Shown here: in pieces, positions 62,601 to 64,000 of the stretch | Layout: every line of letters begins with the position of its first letter | How positions within the stretch are numbered: the first letter of the stretch is position 1 | Assembly: GCA_000310025.1 (NCBI GenBank) | Contig: FN649742.1 | Span: 5,239,772 to 5,303,771 of the forward strand | Length of the DNA: 64,000 bases | Direction: 5' to 3' | Source: Ectocarpus siliculosus | Lineage: Eukaryota; Sar; Phaeophyceae; Ectocarpales; Ectocarpaceae | Notes under the pieces: generated by a model | Databases searched by the model: none | What the model saw: the letters and a program-made list of their open reading frames with translations, nothing else | What the model was told of the DNA's origin: nothing | Translations under genes and position numbers: made by a program

Positions 62601-64000
62601 TCCGTGTAGCTCGACACACGTGTGGCATCTTTCCACCCTCTGCTTCACCCACAACCGCTCGTGGATTGCGTGTGCTCTACTTCTTTGTGCTCTGTTGCCG
62701 ACAGTTGTCACCTTCGACGGTTCAATCTCCTAGTGCCGCTGCCGAAGGCACGTCGGCTCTCATGCAGCATTTGGCAGAGGAGATATCGGATCTTGCAACG
62801 CCATCTCCCAGGAAGTTACAGTCTCGCCTGCTGCGATGGCGTTCCGAGGACCGGGGGAACGAGCGATGGAAAGGGGTAGTTGACGTGCTGCGCGTCCGAA
62901 GCCAGGTGACAGACGGGGCGCCCCGCGTGGGTTCCTCGGTTGGACTGCTGTTTCGCGTCAAATTGTTTGTTCACGCGCACCGAACAGCATCCTGACAAAC
63001 TAAGCGACACGACGTTAAGCAGCGGCTGCCCTCCCCCTGTTTCTGACCTTCCCCTGTTTCTCGCACGCGATCGCGACGTTGAACGGTGTTTACAGCTTCG
63101 ACGAAGCTTGTCCAGCGCCCATCGTCCGCGTGCCAAGAGCTTGGGGAACAGACCCGCGGAGATAGCGGTGCTCCACGGTCACAGTCACGGTCACGGGTCC
63201 GAGTGAGTTTTCCGAAATGATTACTTGTACATACAGCAAGCAGTGTGCTGGAGCCTTGGCCGTTCCTAAGATCCGCACCCTCGTTGCGGTGTACTGACTT
63301 TGTCCATGTCCATGTCCATGGATGCTTGTTGCCGAGGAAGAGTTTGTAGCCTGATGGGCTGCTGGCAGATATTGTCGTGATTGTGTGTTGGCCACAGTCT
63401 TATCCAGCCAGGATCTACTCGTGCGGTGGTCCCAGGCGGAACGTGAACAACCTGTGCATCGAAGAGGGCCAAGCATTTGCCGAAGAAGAGTCTTCTTCTT
63501 CACTTGCTCATGACTCGTCGCGAGCCCGTACCTGCAGCTTGGGGCTAGTGGGTGAAGACAGCAGCGTCTGCAGTTCAGGCGACGATTCTGACGATTCAGG
63601 GAACGGGCCCCTCCTTGATAACGAGACCGCTGCGAGTGCAGCTATCCAGGTGAGAAGGGCTGTATGGTCGACGCTTCCCCTGCGACATCGCCCTGTCTTG
63701 TTGCTGGAGGTTTCTACCCACATGGGGGTAATTACCAATTGTCAATGTTCTATGTTGCACTTTCGGGGTGGGAACGATGCTCTGCGCATAGGCTTAAGCT
63801 TGCCATCGCCAGCGCCAAGGGAAGGGAGGGGCGTTTCGAAAATTGACCACACTACAGTATACTCCGGCACCACACAGGCAGCGGGGAGGGACTTCTTTTG
63901 AGTTTGAATATACCCTGCTCATCGGACCATTTGCCGGTGTTTTTTCTACGATTTCGATTTGCTTTTTGTGGGGGGTGCTACGAACGCAATGACGGGTCTC
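47689..64000 (+). CDS. Giant protein with three SPRY domains (partial, 3' end outside window)
   Basis: Exons that agree in phase are 47689-48076, 48579-48799, 49001-49256, 49502-49669, 50117-50370, 50640-50795, 51353-51470, 51631-52116, 52282-52901, 53438-54671, 55205-55372, 55514-55722, 56071-56280, 56549-56758, 57052-57154, 57543-57620, 58174-58697, 59128-59269, 59497-59739, 60095-60209, 60446-61717, 61995-62104, 62270-62518, 62705-62905, 63096-63202 and 63436-63649, about 2,700 residues so far. SPRY 1 spans 51900-52530 (WSWELALE, LNCECGTLNLEVNG). SPRY 2 spans 56100-57154 (GKAAWEFVLED, EVDMDEGTLRF, SVNGEKQDGG). SPRY 3 spans 58540-59739 (GSWGWWTDGSLRAHGK, EGTLRYLVNGMDAGIAFG). Exons 50117-50795 resemble a discoidin-like beta fold. 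SPRY domains bind proteins, often inside large ubiquitin ligases or scaffolds, but no catalytic domain is visible here; a HECT or similar domain could lie beyond 64000. The start exon is missing. An exon at about 54842-54965 (FHVLLAGMHERADHGLSLLA) belongs but its junctions are unclear. Confidence 0.8.
52651..52689 (+). repeat. In-frame GACACTGGT minisatellite
   Basis: Four tandem 9-bp units encode a DTG repeat in the acidic linker just after SPRY 1 of the giant protein. The length is a multiple of three, so unit changes keep the frame. Confidence 0.8.
58306..58403 (+). repeat. In-frame GAAGCC microsatellite
   Basis: A run of GAAGCC hexamers, grading into GAAGGC, encodes an Glu-Ala repeat in the linker before SPRY 3 of the giant protein. 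It is probably polymorphic in length. Confidence 0.85.

Overview
The window is a piece of nuclear DNA from an intron-rich eukaryote. It carries eight protein genes, all split into many short exons: seven are complete or nearly so, and one runs off the right end. Exons average about 150 bp. Introns run from about 0.1 to 5.6 kb, and only about a fifth of each gene is coding. Neighbouring genes often lie on opposite strands, and there are dispersed small repeats. This style fits a stramenopile with a large-intron genome, and a brown alga such as Ectocarpus is my best guess. That is inference from gene structure and protein style, not a database match. I rebuilt exons by hand from splice sites, reading-phase agreement and family resemblance. 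Where every exon phase adds up I say so.

Layout from left to right: (1) 302-10297, minus strand: a TPR co-chaperone domain fused to a DNAJC8/Spf31-type J-protein. Its 5.6-kb first intron holds a foldback element, a tRNA-like element and other repeats. (2) 11199-17171, plus: a small KCTD-type BTB/T1 protein. (3) 17.5-19.4 kb: an inverted-repeat element around an assembly gap with poor-quality flanks. (4) 20063-32017, plus: a complete MCM3 in 17 exons (808 aa). (5) 33190-36333, minus: a single-domain TKL-type protein kinase. (6) 36613-40211, plus, head-to-head with the kinase: a PP2A B56-type regulatory subunit. (7) 40348-43379, plus: an AGC/PDK1-like kinase with an altered catalytic loop. (8) 43779-45809, minus: an unidentified gene. 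(9) 47689 to the end, plus: a giant protein with three SPRY domains, about 2,700 residues inside the window and continuing beyond it.

The genes do not form an operon or a shared pathway. They are housekeeping and signalling genes: chaperone and probable splicing, replication licensing, phosphorylation and dephosphorylation, and probably ubiquitin-type scaffolding. I found no CRISPR array, prophage, toxin system, viral insertion or biosynthetic cluster. The most unusual points are the TPR-DNAJC8 fusion, the kinase whose HRD motif reads FGD and whose activation segment is greatly lengthened, the uncharacterised triple-SPRY giant protein, three apparent GC-AG introns, and several small mobile or foldback elements.
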